Positions 9,127 to 18,035 of a DNA stretch of 46,034 nt are shown in pieces. Every line of letters starts with the position of its first letter. Positions within the stretch are counted from its first letter, which is position 1. The DNA comes from Pedosphaera sp. Its GTDB lineage: Bacteria; Verrucomicrobiota; Verrucomicrobiia; Limisphaerales; Pedosphaeraceae. Position numbers and translations under genes: made by a program. The notes beneath the pieces are model-generated. The model was not told where the DNA came from. It searched no databases and saw only the letters and a program-made list of their open reading frames with translations. The stretch spans positions 1 to 46,034 of the forward strand of contig JAQGPA010000146.1 in the NCBI GenBank assembly GCA_028293325.1. Reading direction: 5' to 3'.

Positions 9127-10063
9127 ACTCGTGGCGCAGCCCGCGGCCAGCTCGCAACAGCACTTGAGCCCAAACCAGAAAGCCTGGTTGCGTTTCAAAC
9201 GCAACCGTCCAGCGGTGATCGGTACCTGGTTTCTGTTGGCGCTGGCGCTGTTGGTCGTGCTCTCGCCCTGGATCATTCCCTACAACCCCAACACCCTGAC
9301 CGACGCCCAATTCCAGCCCCCTTCCGCCCAACATTGGTTCGGCACCGACGTCCACGGGCGTGATTTGCTGGCGCGCATTTTTGCCGGCGCGCGCATTTCC
9401 CTGCTGGTCGGCGCCATCGGCGCGGGCGTCAGTCTCCTCATTGGCGTGCTCTGGGGCGCAGTGGCCGGTTATGTGGGCGGACGTTGGGATAGTTTCATGA
9501 TGCGCTCCGTCGATATCCTTTACTCCATGCCGCCGGTTATTTTTGTGATTGTCCTGGTCACCACCCTGGAGGCCCGTCTTATGGGAACGCTGGTTTCGCT
9601 GCACCACGAGAATTGGACCTGGCTGGTGCGGATTTTCCTGTTGCTCGTCGGATTGTGTTCGCTGTCGTGGCTCACCACCGCGCGGATCGTTCGCGGACAG
9701 GTCCTCTCATTGCGCAACCGCCAGTTCGTGGAAGCCAGCCGTACCATGGGGGCGGGCACCTTGCGCATTTTACGCTGGCACATTCTGCCCAACGTTTTGG
9801 GCGTGGTGATCGTTTACCTCACGCTGACCGTGCCCGCGATTATTCTTTACGAATCATTTCTCAGTTACCTGGGGCTTGGCATCCAACCGCCGATGGCCAG
9901 TTGGGGTTCGTTGATTGCCGAAGGGGCGAACCAGATGAACCCGATTCACATTTACTGGTGGCTGCTCGCATTCCCCGCCGCCTTTCTCGTGGCCACATTG
10001 CTAGCCCTCAACTTCGTCGGCGACGGCTTGCGCGACGCCTGGGACGTGCGCGGAGGCGGATGA
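9119..10063 (+). CDS. Oligopeptide ABC transporter permease (OppC/DppC type)
   Basis: A 314-residue permease and the second membrane subunit of the importer. The N-terminus has the OppC_N domain (KAWLRFKRNRPAVIGTWFLL), followed by HWFGTDVHGRDLLARIFAGA and the EAA loop RQFVEASRTMGAGTLRILRW. The ending FVGDGLRDAWDVR is typical of OppC. It overlaps oppB by 8 nt. Genes for the two ATPases (OppD/OppF) do not follow, so the importer must borrow ATPases encoded elsewhere. Confidence 0.94.
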   Translation: MNELVAQPAASSQQHLSPNQKAWLRFKRNRPAVIGTWFLLALALLVVLSPWIIPYNPNTLTDAQFQPPSAQHWFGTDVHGRDLLARIFAGARISLLVGAIGAGVSLLIGVLWGAVAGYVGGRWDSFMMRSVDILYSMPPVIFVIVLVTTLEARLMGTLVSLHHENWTWLVRIFLLLVGLCSLSWLTTARIVRGQVLSLRNRQFVEASRTMGAGTLRILRWHILPNVLGVVIVYLTLTVPAIILYESFLSYLGLGIQPPMASWGSLIAEGANQMNPIHIYWWLLAFPAAFLVATLLALNFVGDGLRDAWDVRGGG

Positions 10064-10218
10064 TCTCGGATTCACGCGCAATGCGTGAGGTTCACGAATG
10101 GGGAGGGATCGGGAATTCAAAAAGGGGCGGTTTTGCTGTAAAACACCGGTTGGCATCGGCTGTGCTGGGAAGTTGGTAGTGGCGGGAAACATCAAGCAAG
10201 GAATCATTCTTTGAGATT

Positions 10219-11094
10219 ATGAATCAGGCTCGCTGGGGAATCATTTGCCAACTGGCCGGGGTGGCGCTGCTGCTTACGGCGCTTTTTCTTGCGCGCACTT
10301 TCGCGAATCATTTGCCGACGGATTATCCGAGAACCGTGAGGGTCAACTGCGTCAACAATATGAAGCAAATCGGACTTTCCTTTCGCATTTGGTCGGGGGA
10401 TCACAATGACCGCTATCCGTTTAATCTCGGCGTGCTTGAGGGTGGAACGCGGGAATCTCGAGACGCAGGGGGCGATGGTTTTGACAGAAACTCCGCGGAA
10501 CATTTCCGGATCCTGTCCAATGAGCTGTTTACGCCCAAACTTTTGGTGTGTCCCCTGGATACTTCAAAGCAGGCGGCGGTTGATTTTGGCAGTTTGGGGC
10601 CGGGAAACGTGAGTTATCAACTGCAGTCCGGTCCAGACAGGGATGAAACCAACCCGGCGGCGGTGTTGGCAATTTGCCCGGTGCACGGGAATATCCTGTT
10701 TTGTGACGGGAGTGTGAAAGTAGTCAAGGCAGATCAAGGTGTGGAGACGCCTGGCATTATCAATCTCATGGCGCGCGAACACATTTTCATTTTATGGCTG
10801 GTGGGAGCGGTTGTCGCGGGAGTGACCGCGTTCGGACTGGCATGGGCAGGCGGGCGGTTGAGAGCAGACACAAGAACAAAGCGGGCAAGGACCGGAATAG
10901 GGGTAATTGTTGCGATGACTCTGCTGGTGGATGTGGGGGTGATTGCGGCAGCGGATGGTTTCGCAACGCGACATCCGGAACCGGACCTTGAGCGCGCCCA
11001 AGGTTTTGGTGAGGAGAAGAATTACCAAATGTACACCGTGATGACGAATGATCCGAACACGCCGAAAATAATTTATTCGCCGGAGAAGAAATAA
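10219..11094 (+). CDS. Membrane protein with pseudopilin-like (H-X9-DG type) domain
   Basis: A 291-residue protein of unknown function. Residues ~8-27 form a membrane helix. The following exported-looking region contains CVNNMKQIGLSFRIWSGDHN, a C-P pair (LLVCPLD) and CPVHGNILFCDGSVKVV, the hallmarks of the type II pseudopilin-like proteins abundant in Verrucomicrobia and Planctomycetes. The usual prepilin leader (basic n-region, G/FTLIE) is missing. Two further membrane helices follow (ILWLVGAVVAGVTAFGLAW and GVIVAMTLLVDVGVIAA), which ordinary pseudopilins lack. The C-terminal ~40 residues are polar. It stands alone, 155 nt after the transporter. Confidence 0.65.
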   Translation: MNQARWGIICQLAGVALLLTALFLARTFANHLPTDYPRTVRVNCVNNMKQIGLSFRIWSGDHNDRYPFNLGVLEGGTRESRDAGGDGFDRNSAEHFRILSNELFTPKLLVCPLDTSKQAAVDFGSLGPGNVSYQLQSGPDRDETNPAAVLAICPVHGNILFCDGSVKVVKADQGVETPGIINLMAREHIFILWLVGAVVAGVTAFGLAWAGGRLRADTRTKRARTGIGVIVAMTLLVDVGVIAAADGFATRHPEPDLERAQGFGEEKNYQMYTVMTNDPNTPKIIYSPEKK

Positions 11095-11170
11095 GCGCTG
11101 ATTCGGGCCCAAGAGGAACGCATCCAAATCGGGTTTGACCCTGCTCTTGCCCGTTGATAGCGTCTGGAAC

Positions 11171-11560
11171 ATGAAGGTAAGTCTTATTTTGCTTTTGGCC
11201 GTGGCACTGGTCACGGGGTGCGCCACGGGTTCCCACGTCATCACGGGCACAGTTCGCCCTCCGGTTGTTGCCCAACAGGTGAAATTGTACGATAAAGCGC
11301 CGGAAAAATTTGAGGTAATTGGGTTTGTAAATGCAAACTACGATGGCAACGGACAATCCGCGATGGATGCGGTAGTTCTTGAACTGAAAAAGCAGGCTGG
11401 CGCCATTGGCGCCAATGGAGTTTTGGTGGGCCAAACTTCCCAGACTGCCCATACAGCCTCAGCGGGCTATGCCGCCGGTGGCGCATTGGGCGGTATACTT
11501 TTTTCAGCTTCGCAAGGGGGCAGCACTACTGTAAGCGGGCAGGCAATTTATGTTCCCTAA
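11171..11560 (+). CDS. Small lipoprotein, heavy-metal-binding/RcsF-like fold candidate
   Basis: A 129-residue predicted lipoprotein. The ATG at 11171 gives MKVSLILLLAVALVTGC, with the lipobox VTGC and Cys17 as the lipid-attachment residue; an upstream in-frame start adds 12 non-signal residues. The mature domain (KLYDKAPEKFEVIGFVNANY, then AVVLELKKQAGAIGANGVLV) resembles the YbjQ/RcsF-like small alpha-beta domains often found in envelope lipoproteins. A Gly/Ala/Ser-rich stretch (GYAAGGALGGILFSAS) near the end could be membrane-active. Function is not known. Confidence 0.7.
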   Translation: MKVSLILLLAVALVTGCATGSHVITGTVRPPVVAQQVKLYDKAPEKFEVIGFVNANYDGNGQSAMDAVVLELKKQAGAIGANGVLVGQTSQTAHTASAGYAAGGALGGILFSASQGGSTTVSGQAIYVP

Positions 11561-11701
11561 TGTGGTCACATAAGCAACGAGCCAGTATCTGCAACGCTGC
11601 TGTTCGTGACGCTGGACTTGGATGCACTCGACGAAGGCTCACCCAGACTGTCAACCCACGAAAGCACCTGGCGAGAATGAGCAACCAGGTTTCGAACTTG
11701 G
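11561..11701. other. Non-coding stretch, nothing recognised
   Basis: Between the lipoprotein gene and the first DUF1080 fragment. Open frames here are short, have no start signal and resemble no family I know. It may be decayed DNA belonging to the neighbouring pseudogene. Confidence 0.4.
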
Positions 11702-11871
11702 TCACTTGTCTGTCAGCGGTTGGAGCTCGATGTTGCGATAGAAAACTTCGGAACCTTCTTGTTGGAAAAGAATTTTTCCTATGGAGAGTGGCACCCATTT
11801 GCCATCCACGAGTCGTTCGAGGTGTTGAGTTTGTTGTTTACGTGGCTATTGATCGCAGAAGGAGCGAAACA
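11702..11871 (-). pseudogene. DUF1080 (3-keto-disaccharide hydrolase type) C-terminal remnant, copy 1
   Basis: Read on the minus strand, the last 35 or so codons give DGKWVPLSIGKILFQQEG and then SEVFYRNIELQPLTDK and a stop at 11702. This is the characteristic C-terminal beta-strand end of DUF1080 domains, which are secreted sugar-active proteins common in this phylum. Further upstream the frame is broken: the NNKL segment and the LVDGKW segment lie in different frames. No start or N-terminal part exists. It is a decayed fragment, and a close copy lies at 14985-15212. Confidence 0.75.
11714..11863 (+). repeat. Direct repeat, left copy (flanks csoR-mgtA cassette)
   Basis: About 150 bp repeated in the same orientation at 14997-15147. 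The first ~80 bp are nearly identical (one clear mismatch, GGAGCTC against GGACCTC); similarity then falls off with small indels. The repeat begins at the 3' end of the DUF1080 coding fragment and runs toward its interior. The DNA between the copies carries the repressor and the P-type ATPase. Confidence 0.85.
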
Positions 11872-11902
11872 CCTAAATTCCGTCCCCGCTTACTCATGGC
11901 AC

Positions 11903-11935
11903 ATACCCCCATGCCCTATATCATCGCAATATACT
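11903..11935 (+). promoter_or_regulatory. Candidate promoter and C-tract operator of the csoR-mgtA unit
   Basis: TATACT at 11930-11935 is a good -10 hexamer 43 nt before the repressor start. The -35 region is not canonical but holds ATACCCCCATGCCCTATA (11903-11920). An AT-flanked C/G tract of this sort is the usual operator form of CsoR/RcnR/FrmR-family repressors. Binding there would block the promoter. Inference from pattern only. Confidence 0.3.
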
Positions 11936-11978
11936 TTTTTCAGTGGCACGCGCGGCGAAAAGAGTTAAAAGTTGGGCC

Positions 11979-12247
11979 ATGAAAGCGAAGCATGCTCGTC
12001 CCGGATTGGAGAAGGGGGCGTTGCTCGTCCGCCTGCGGCGAATTAAAGGCCAGCTTGAGGGCATTGAAAAATGGTGGGGGTTGATATCGACTGTTCGGAT
12101 GTTCTGATGCAGGTTGTTTCAGCGCGCCGGGCGCTGAAATCATTCAGTGAAGAAATGATCGAGTCCCATTTGTATCAATGCATCGAGGGCGCCGCGAGCC
12201 AATCCGCGGGTCGCCACGACTTGTGCTCTTTGCTCACGGTATTGTAG
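11979..12247 (+). pseudogene. CsoR/FrmR-family metal-sensing repressor, frameshifted
   Basis: The first 30 codons from ATG 11979 read MKAKHARPGLEKGALL, then VRLRRIKGQLEGIEK. The rest of the protein continues in another frame from 12071: MVGVDIDCSDVLMQVVSARR, then ALKSFSEEMIESHLYQCIEG, ending at 12247. Joined, they give a ~90-residue all-helical DUF156 repressor with the Cys...His-x3-Cys ligand pattern of CsoR (DIDC, SHLYQC). The break falls in a run of five A (12067-12071); six would restore the frame. It is either a genuine inactivation or a homopolymer sequencing error. It lies 21 nt upstream of the P-type ATPase gene, which it would be expected to control. Confidence 0.8.
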
Positions 12248-12268
12248 TGATACGCCGTGTAACTTTTT

Positions 12269-14920
12269 ATGGCTGCCGTAAAATATCCCGATGGCCAAAG
12301 CGTGTCCGATTTGATGCGCGACGCGGCGACGAAGGACATCGCCGAACTGTTGCAACGCCTCGGCACGTCGCCCGCGGGTTTGGGCGATGAAGAAGCGCTG
12401 GAGCGTTTGGAAGTATTCGGACCAAACGAAGTCGCGCAGGAAGCAAAACACACCTGGCTGCGGCGACTTTGGACCGCGACCCGCAATCCGCTCGTCATTT
12501 TGCTCACCGTGCTGGCGATCCTGTCTTACGCCACCGACGATTTTGCGGGCGGCAGCGTGATGGTGTTGATGGTGGTGCTGGGAGTGATGCTCCGGTTCGT
12601 TCAGGAAACGCGCGCTGACAATGCCGCGGCCAAACTCAAGGCGATGATCAGCGTCACCGCCACCGTCTTGCGTAACGGGCAACCCCGGGAAGTCCCGCTT
12701 AAGGATCTCGTGCCGGGCGATGTGGTGAAACTTTCCGCCGGCGACATGATTCCCGGGGACTTGCGGCTGATGGCATCCAAGGATTTGTTTATCATCCAAG
12801 CCACGCTCACCGGCGAATCCATGCCCGTGGAAAAGACCGACACGCGGGATTCGCGTCCGAATGTTTCGCCCATTGAGCATACCAACCTCTGTTTTCTTGG
12901 CACCAGCGTGGAGAGCGGCGCCGCTACCGGCGTCATCGTTGCCACCGGCGCGCAGACCTATTTTGGGAAAGTCGCCACCAGTCTCACCGGCCAGCACGCG
13001 GACACGGCCTTCGAGCGGGGCGTGGGCAAATTCACCTGGTTGATGCTTCGTTTCATGCTGATCATGGTGCCGCTGGTTTTCTTTATCAACGGCCTCACCA
13101 AACATGACTGGAAAGAGGCGTTTTTCTTCGCGCTCGCCGTGGCGGTCGGCCTCACGCCGGAAATGCTGCCCATGATTGTTTCCGTCTGCCTGTCCAAGGG
13201 CGCCCTGGCCATGGCGAAGAAAAAGGTCATCGTCAAGCGGCTCAATTCCATCCAGAACTTCGGCGCGATGGACGTGCTGTGCACCGACAAGACCGGCACC
13301 CTCACGCTGGACCATGTCATTCTCGAATTGCATTGCGACGTCTTCAAAAACGAGAGTGAACCCGTGCTGCGCGAGGCCTACCTCATCAGCCATTTTCAAA
13401 CCGGCCTGAAAAACGTGCTGGATCGCGCCGTGCTGAAATACAAGGAACTGCACCAGGAACTTTGCATTGATAAATACAAAATGGTGGACGAAATCCCCTT
13501 CGACTTTTCGCGCCGCATGATGTCCGTGGCTGTGGAAGGACCGGATGGCGAGCGTCAGCTCCTGACCAAAGGCGCGCCCGAGGCCGTGTTCGCCCGCTGC
13601 ACGCACTTCGAGAGCGACGGCGAAATCTTCCCGATGGAGCCGATCCTCGCCGGTGACCTCGTGGAGCAGGTGAACGACTTAAGCGAGGACGGTTTCCGCG
13701 TGCTCGCGATAGCCACAAAAAAACTGGGCGCGCAAAACACCTTCTCCAAAACGGATGAATGCGATCTGGTTTTGGCCGGTTATCTCGCGTTTCTTGATCC
13801 GCCCAAGGAAACCGCCATCAAAGCCATTGAAGCTCTGCGTCAGCATGGTGTCACGGTTAAAGTCCTGACCGGTGACAATGACCTCGTTACCCGGAAAGTG
13901 TGCAGCGAAGTGGGCATTCACGCGGAGAAAATTTTACTCGGCAGCCAGGTCGAAGCATTGACTGACCCCCAATTGGCCGAAGCCGTGGAAGCGATGGATG
14001 TCTTCGCGCGACTTTCACCCGCTCACAAAAAGCGGATCGTGCAGGCACTCCAGAAAAATGGCCATGTCGTCGGCTTCATGGGGGACGGCATCAACGATGC
14101 GCCGGCGCTCCACGCCGCCGACGTGGGCATCTCCGTGGACAATGCCGTGGACATTGCCAAGGAGTCCGCCGATATGATTTTGCTGGAGAAGAATCTAATG
14201 GTGCTCGAAGCAGGCGTGCTCGAAGGCCGCAAGGTATTCGTGAACATTTTGAAATACATCCGCATGGGCGCGAGTTCCAATTTCGGCAATATGTTCAGCG
14301 TCATCGGCGCCAGCGCGTGGTTTCCGTTCGTGCCGATGCTGCCGATTCAAGTCCTTACCAACAATCTGCTCTATGATTTTTCGCAGGTGCCGATTCCGAC
14401 CGACAACGTCGGCCTGCAACAAATCACCAAGCCGCGACCCTGGAACATTGGCGAAATTGCCAAGTTCATCGTCTTCATCGGCCCCATCAGTTCCATTTTT
14501 GATTACACCACTTATTGCCTGATGTGGTTTTACTTCAAATGCAGCAACGCGGCTTTGTTGCCGGCCGGAGAACTGGCCGCACGCTTTGTGGGTATCACCA
14601 ACCCGGATAAGACTTATGCCGCCGCACTGTTCCACACCGGCTGGTTTGTGGAATCGCTGATGACCCAGACGCTCATTATCCACGTCATCCGCACGAATCT
14701 TCTGCCGTTCATCCAATCGCGCGCCAGTTGGCAGCTCACCATGACCACCCTCTTGATCATGGGCATTGGCGCGGTGTTGCCTTATTCACCACTGGCGTCG
14801 TGGCTGGGATTCGTGCCGTTGCCGTGGCAGTTCTGGCCGTTCCTGCTGCTAACACTGGTTTGCTACGTGGCGCTCACCCAACTGGTGAAAACCTGGCTTT
14901 TGAAAAAGCGATGGGTTTAA
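12269..14920 (+). CDS. mgtA: P-type ATPase, MgtA/MgtB (P3B) type magnesium importer
   Basis: An 883-residue P-type ATPase. It has the actuator motif TGES (181-184), the phosphorylation site CTDKTGTLT with Asp340, and the hinge motif MGDGINDAPAL. The stretch VAVGLTPEMLPMIVSV and SIQNFGAMDVLCTDKTGTLT match MgtA closely, pointing to Mg2+ uptake rather than calcium or heavy-metal export. About ten membrane helices are expected; length is close to MgtA (~900). No N-terminal metal-binding domain is present. It follows a CsoR-type repressor by 21 nt, an unusual partner for MgtA, which in enterobacteria is controlled by PhoPQ and leader RNA. The pair lies between direct repeats, suggesting acquisition as a cassette. 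Confidence 0.92.
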   Translation: MAAVKYPDGQSVSDLMRDAATKDIAELLQRLGTSPAGLGDEEALERLEVFGPNEVAQEAKHTWLRRLWTATRNPLVILLTVLAILSYATDDFAGGSVMVLMVVLGVMLRFVQETRADNAAAKLKAMISVTATVLRNGQPREVPLKDLVPGDVVKLSAGDMIPGDLRLMASKDLFIIQATLTGESMPVEKTDTRDSRPNVSPIEHTNLCFLGTSVESGAATGVIVATGAQTYFGKVATSLTGQHADTAFERGVGKFTWLMLRFMLIMVPLVFFINGLTKHDWKEAFFFALAVAVGLTPEMLPMIVSVCLSKGALAMAKKKVIVKRLNSIQNFGAMDVLCTDKTGTLTLDHVILELHCDVFKNESEPVLREAYLISHFQTGLKNVLDRAVLKYKELHQELCIDKYKMVDEIPFDFSRRMMSVAVEGPDGERQLLTKGAPEAVFARCTHFESDGEIFPMEPILAGDLVEQVNDLSEDGFRVLAIATKKLGAQNTFSKTDECDLVLAGYLAFLDPPKETAIKAIEALRQHGVTVKVLTGDNDLVTRKVCSEVGIHAEKILLGSQVEALTDPQLAEAVEAMDVFARLSPAHKKRIVQALQKNGHVVGFMGDGINDAPALHAADVGISVDNAVDIAKESADMILLEKNLMVLEAGVLEGRKVFVNILKYIRMGASSNFGNMFSVIGASAWFPFVPMLPIQVLTNNLLYDFSQVPIPTDNVGLQQITKPRPWNIGEIAKFIVFIGPISSIFDYTTYCLMWFYFKCSNAALLPAGELAARFVGITNPDKTYAAALFHTGWFVESLMTQTLIIHVIRTNLLPFIQSRASWQLTMTTLLIMGIGAVLPYSPLASWLGFVPLPWQFWPFLLLTLVCYVALTQLVKTWLLKKRWV

Positions 14921-14984
14921 GCCTCACTCCACCTTGTAAATGGATGCGCCCGAATGCAATCCCCCCGAGGCAGCGCCAGTTTTG

Positions 14985-15212
14985 TTACTGGCCCGCCAGC
15001 GGTTGGACCTCGATGTTGCGATAGAAAACTTCGGAACCTTCTTGTTGGAAAAGAATTTTTCCTATGGAGAGGGGGACCCATTTGCCATCCACCAACGGTT
15101 CGAGGTTGGTGAGTTTATTGTTCACGGGGCCGTTGACGCTGAAGGTGGCGCTGTTGCCGCTGATGCAGTACCAGCCGCTTAAATCCTTGCCGTTGAACAG
15201 GGAATCCAGCCC
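14985..15212 (-). pseudogene. DUF1080 gene remnant with internal deletion and frameshift, copy 2
   Basis: On the minus strand one frame reads DSLFNGKDLSGWY, then ISGNSATFSVNGPVNNKL, then DGKWVPLSIGKILFQ and EVFYRNIEVQPLAGQ, stopping at 14985. The first piece is the N-terminal signature of DUF1080 domains and the last the C-terminal signature; the ~130 residues normally between them are missing. Just upstream, KDEGWIP continues the protein in another frame, so a frameshift is present as well, and a stop (15213-15215) closes the frame. It is a non-functional remnant of a secreted sugar-active protein, and its 3' part is repeated at 11702-11871. Confidence 0.8.
14997..15147 (+). repeat. Direct repeat, right copy (flanks csoR-mgtA cassette)
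   Basis: Same-orientation partner of 11714-11863, offset by 3283 bp at the left edge. It lies within the DUF1080 remnant. It extends further into recognisable DUF1080 sequence than the left copy, so this copy is the less decayed one. Confidence 0.85.
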
Positions 15213-16484
<1,272 letters not shown>

Positions 16485-16501
16485 TTCCGGCCTGATTTTG
16501 C

Positions 16502-16534
16502 AAGCGGCGATTCAGCAATGAGTCGCCGCTTTTT
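16502..16534 (+). terminator. Intrinsic terminator of gap
   Basis: A 13-bp stem (AAGCGGCGATTCA pairing with TGAGTCGCCGCTT, one G-T wobble) closed by a GCAA tetraloop and followed by a short T-run at 16530-16534. It starts 18 nt after the gap stop. Confidence 0.9.
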
Positions 16535-16563
16535 CATTGCCGAGGGATGGAGGAGGGGACGTC

Positions 16564-17067
16564 TCAGAGCTTCTGGATTTCGTCCCAGAGCGGTTTGAGG
16601 TCGGCATCGTGCAAGGCCATTTTTTTAATTGGCTCGCGCCCACCCACCGCAATGGCGCGATGCAGCAGGGTTCGCGCTTCAGTAAGATCATTCATCTGGC
16701 AGGCATAGCAGGACAGATTGTAAGGAATAGTCGCTTCGTCCTGAAACATATCCAAGGCCGGTCGGAGTGCCGTCCAGGCCGCTTGCAATCCGCCGTCCGG
16801 CGTGCGCCGCAAGGCGTACGCCTGATTAAGCCAGGCGCCCGGATTTTTCGGCTCCAGCCGGAGCGAAGTGCGGGCGATTTCCAATGCCGCCACCCAGTTC
16901 TGTTCTGCGGCGCACAGGACCCAACGTGCTTCCAGGATGACAGGATGATTTTGCGCCGCCGCTGAAACTTGATCCAATTCAGCGCGCGCCTCGACGAGGT
17001 TGCCCAATTCCAACCAGCCTTGCGCGGCGGAAAGTAAAAACAAATCAGACTGTTCAAGCGGTTGCAT
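16564..17067 (-). CDS. TPR-like repeat protein
   Basis: A 167-residue soluble protein. The ATG at 17067 starts MQPLEQSDLFLLSAAQGWLE; the open frame extends upstream but that part does not look coding. At least three helix-turn-helix pairs of TPR type are visible: FLLSAAQGWLELGNLVEARA, AEQNWVAALEIARTSLRLEP and LSCYACQMNDLTEARTLLHR. The ending DLKPLWDEIQKL is common in TPR proteins. These repeats mediate protein-protein contacts; the partner is unknown. It is divergent from the downstream hydrolase gene and convergent with gap. Confidence 0.75.
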   Translation of the reverse strand: MQPLEQSDLFLLSAAQGWLELGNLVEARAELDQVSAAAQNHPVILEARWVLCAAEQNWVAALEIARTSLRLEPKNPGAWLNQAYALRRTPDGGLQAAWTALRPALDMFQDEATIPYNLSCYACQMNDLTEARTLLHRAIAVGGREPIKKMALHDADLKPLWDEIQKL

Positions 17068-17219
17068 GGGCGAGATGATAACGGGGCTGTCAATCCGGTG
17101 TGCTGTCAGCCAATGTGGGACGCTTAAGATTCTGATGTTCTGTATGGAAACGCCTGCCACGCCCATGTTCGAACCGCCGCTCGCTTTTTTGCCGGTCTCG
17201 CGCTATGATTGCCCCGCCT

Positions 17220-17996
17220 ATGAAAACTCTACTCGCCACGCTGCTGACTTTGGGTTGCGTTCTGACGGTTCGCGCGCAAGTGCATACGGAAACCATCGAA
17301 TACAAGGACGGCGATACCGTCCTGGAAGGTTATTCCGCGTATGATGAATCGATTCAGGGCAAACGCCCGGCGGTGTTGATCATCCATCAATGGAAAGGTC
17401 TGACCGATTACGAGAAAAAGCGCGCGGAGATGCTGGCCAAGCTCGACTACAATGTGTTCGCGCTGGATATTTACGGTAAGGGCGTGCGGCCGCAGGATGC
17501 CAAGGAAGCCGGAGAACAGGCAGGCATATACAAATCAAATCGTCAATTGCTGCGCCAGCGCGCGAACGCAGGCCTGGCGGTATTAACAGCGCACAAGCTG
17601 ACCGATCCCAAGCGGGTCGCCGCTATTGGCTATTGTTTTGGCGGCTTGGGCGTGATCGAGCTGGCGCGCAGCGGCGCGGATGTTTCCGGAGTGGTGAGTT
17701 TTCACGGTGCGCTGGATTCACCGAAGCCGGAGGACGGCAAAAATATCAAGTGCCGGGTGCTGGCTTTGCATGGGGCGGATGATCCCCACGTTCCCGCCAA
17801 GGATGTGGCGGCCTTTGAAGATGAAATGCGCCAGGCCAAAGTGGATTGGCAACTGGTGAAATATGGCGGCGCAGTGCATGCCTTTACCGACTGGACCGCC
17901 GGCACGGACAACTCCAAAGGCGCGGCCTACAACGAGAAGGCGGACAAACGTTCCTGGGCAGCGATGCAGCAGTTCTTTGCGGAAATATTTCATTGA
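17220..17996 (+). CDS. Dienelactone-hydrolase family protein, secreted
   Basis: A 258-residue alpha/beta-hydrolase. The start at 17220 gives the signal peptide MKTLLATLLTLGCVLTVRAQ with cleavage likely after VRA; an ATG 15 nt upstream is also in frame. The DLH fold shows HQWKGLTDYEKKRAEMLAKL, the nucleophile elbow GYCFGG (Cys in place of Ser, typical of the family), the acid in HGADDPHVP and the histidine in GGAVHAFTDW. It would hydrolyse an ester or lactone in the periplasm; the real substrate is unknown. Secreted DLH proteins are frequent in this phylum. Confidence 0.88.
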   Translation: MKTLLATLLTLGCVLTVRAQVHTETIEYKDGDTVLEGYSAYDESIQGKRPAVLIIHQWKGLTDYEKKRAEMLAKLDYNVFALDIYGKGVRPQDAKEAGEQAGIYKSNRQLLRQRANAGLAVLTAHKLTDPKRVAAIGYCFGGLGVIELARSGADVSGVVSFHGALDSPKPEDGKNIKCRVLALHGADDPHVPAKDVAAFEDEMRQAKVDWQLVKYGGAVHAFTDWTAGTDNSKGAAYNEKADKRSWAAMQQFFAEIFH

Positions 17997-18035
17997 TCTG
18001 CCGGATAAATCGTCTTAAGTCAGTTCCAGCAGAGC

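Noticed and set aside
11526..11798. 90-codon minus-strand frame across the lipoprotein end and repeat
   Set aside because: It overlaps the lipoprotein gene and the DUF1080 remnant in another frame and has no start signal.
12140..13606. 488-codon open frame on the minus strand
   Set aside because: It is antisense to mgtA, His/Gln/Arg-rich and without family motifs; the + strand reading is a complete P-type ATPase.
14924..14984. Minus-strand peptide ending SGASIYKVE next to the DUF1080 remnant
   Set aside because: It may be a further decayed coding end, but about 20 codons without a start or a known family are too little to annotate.
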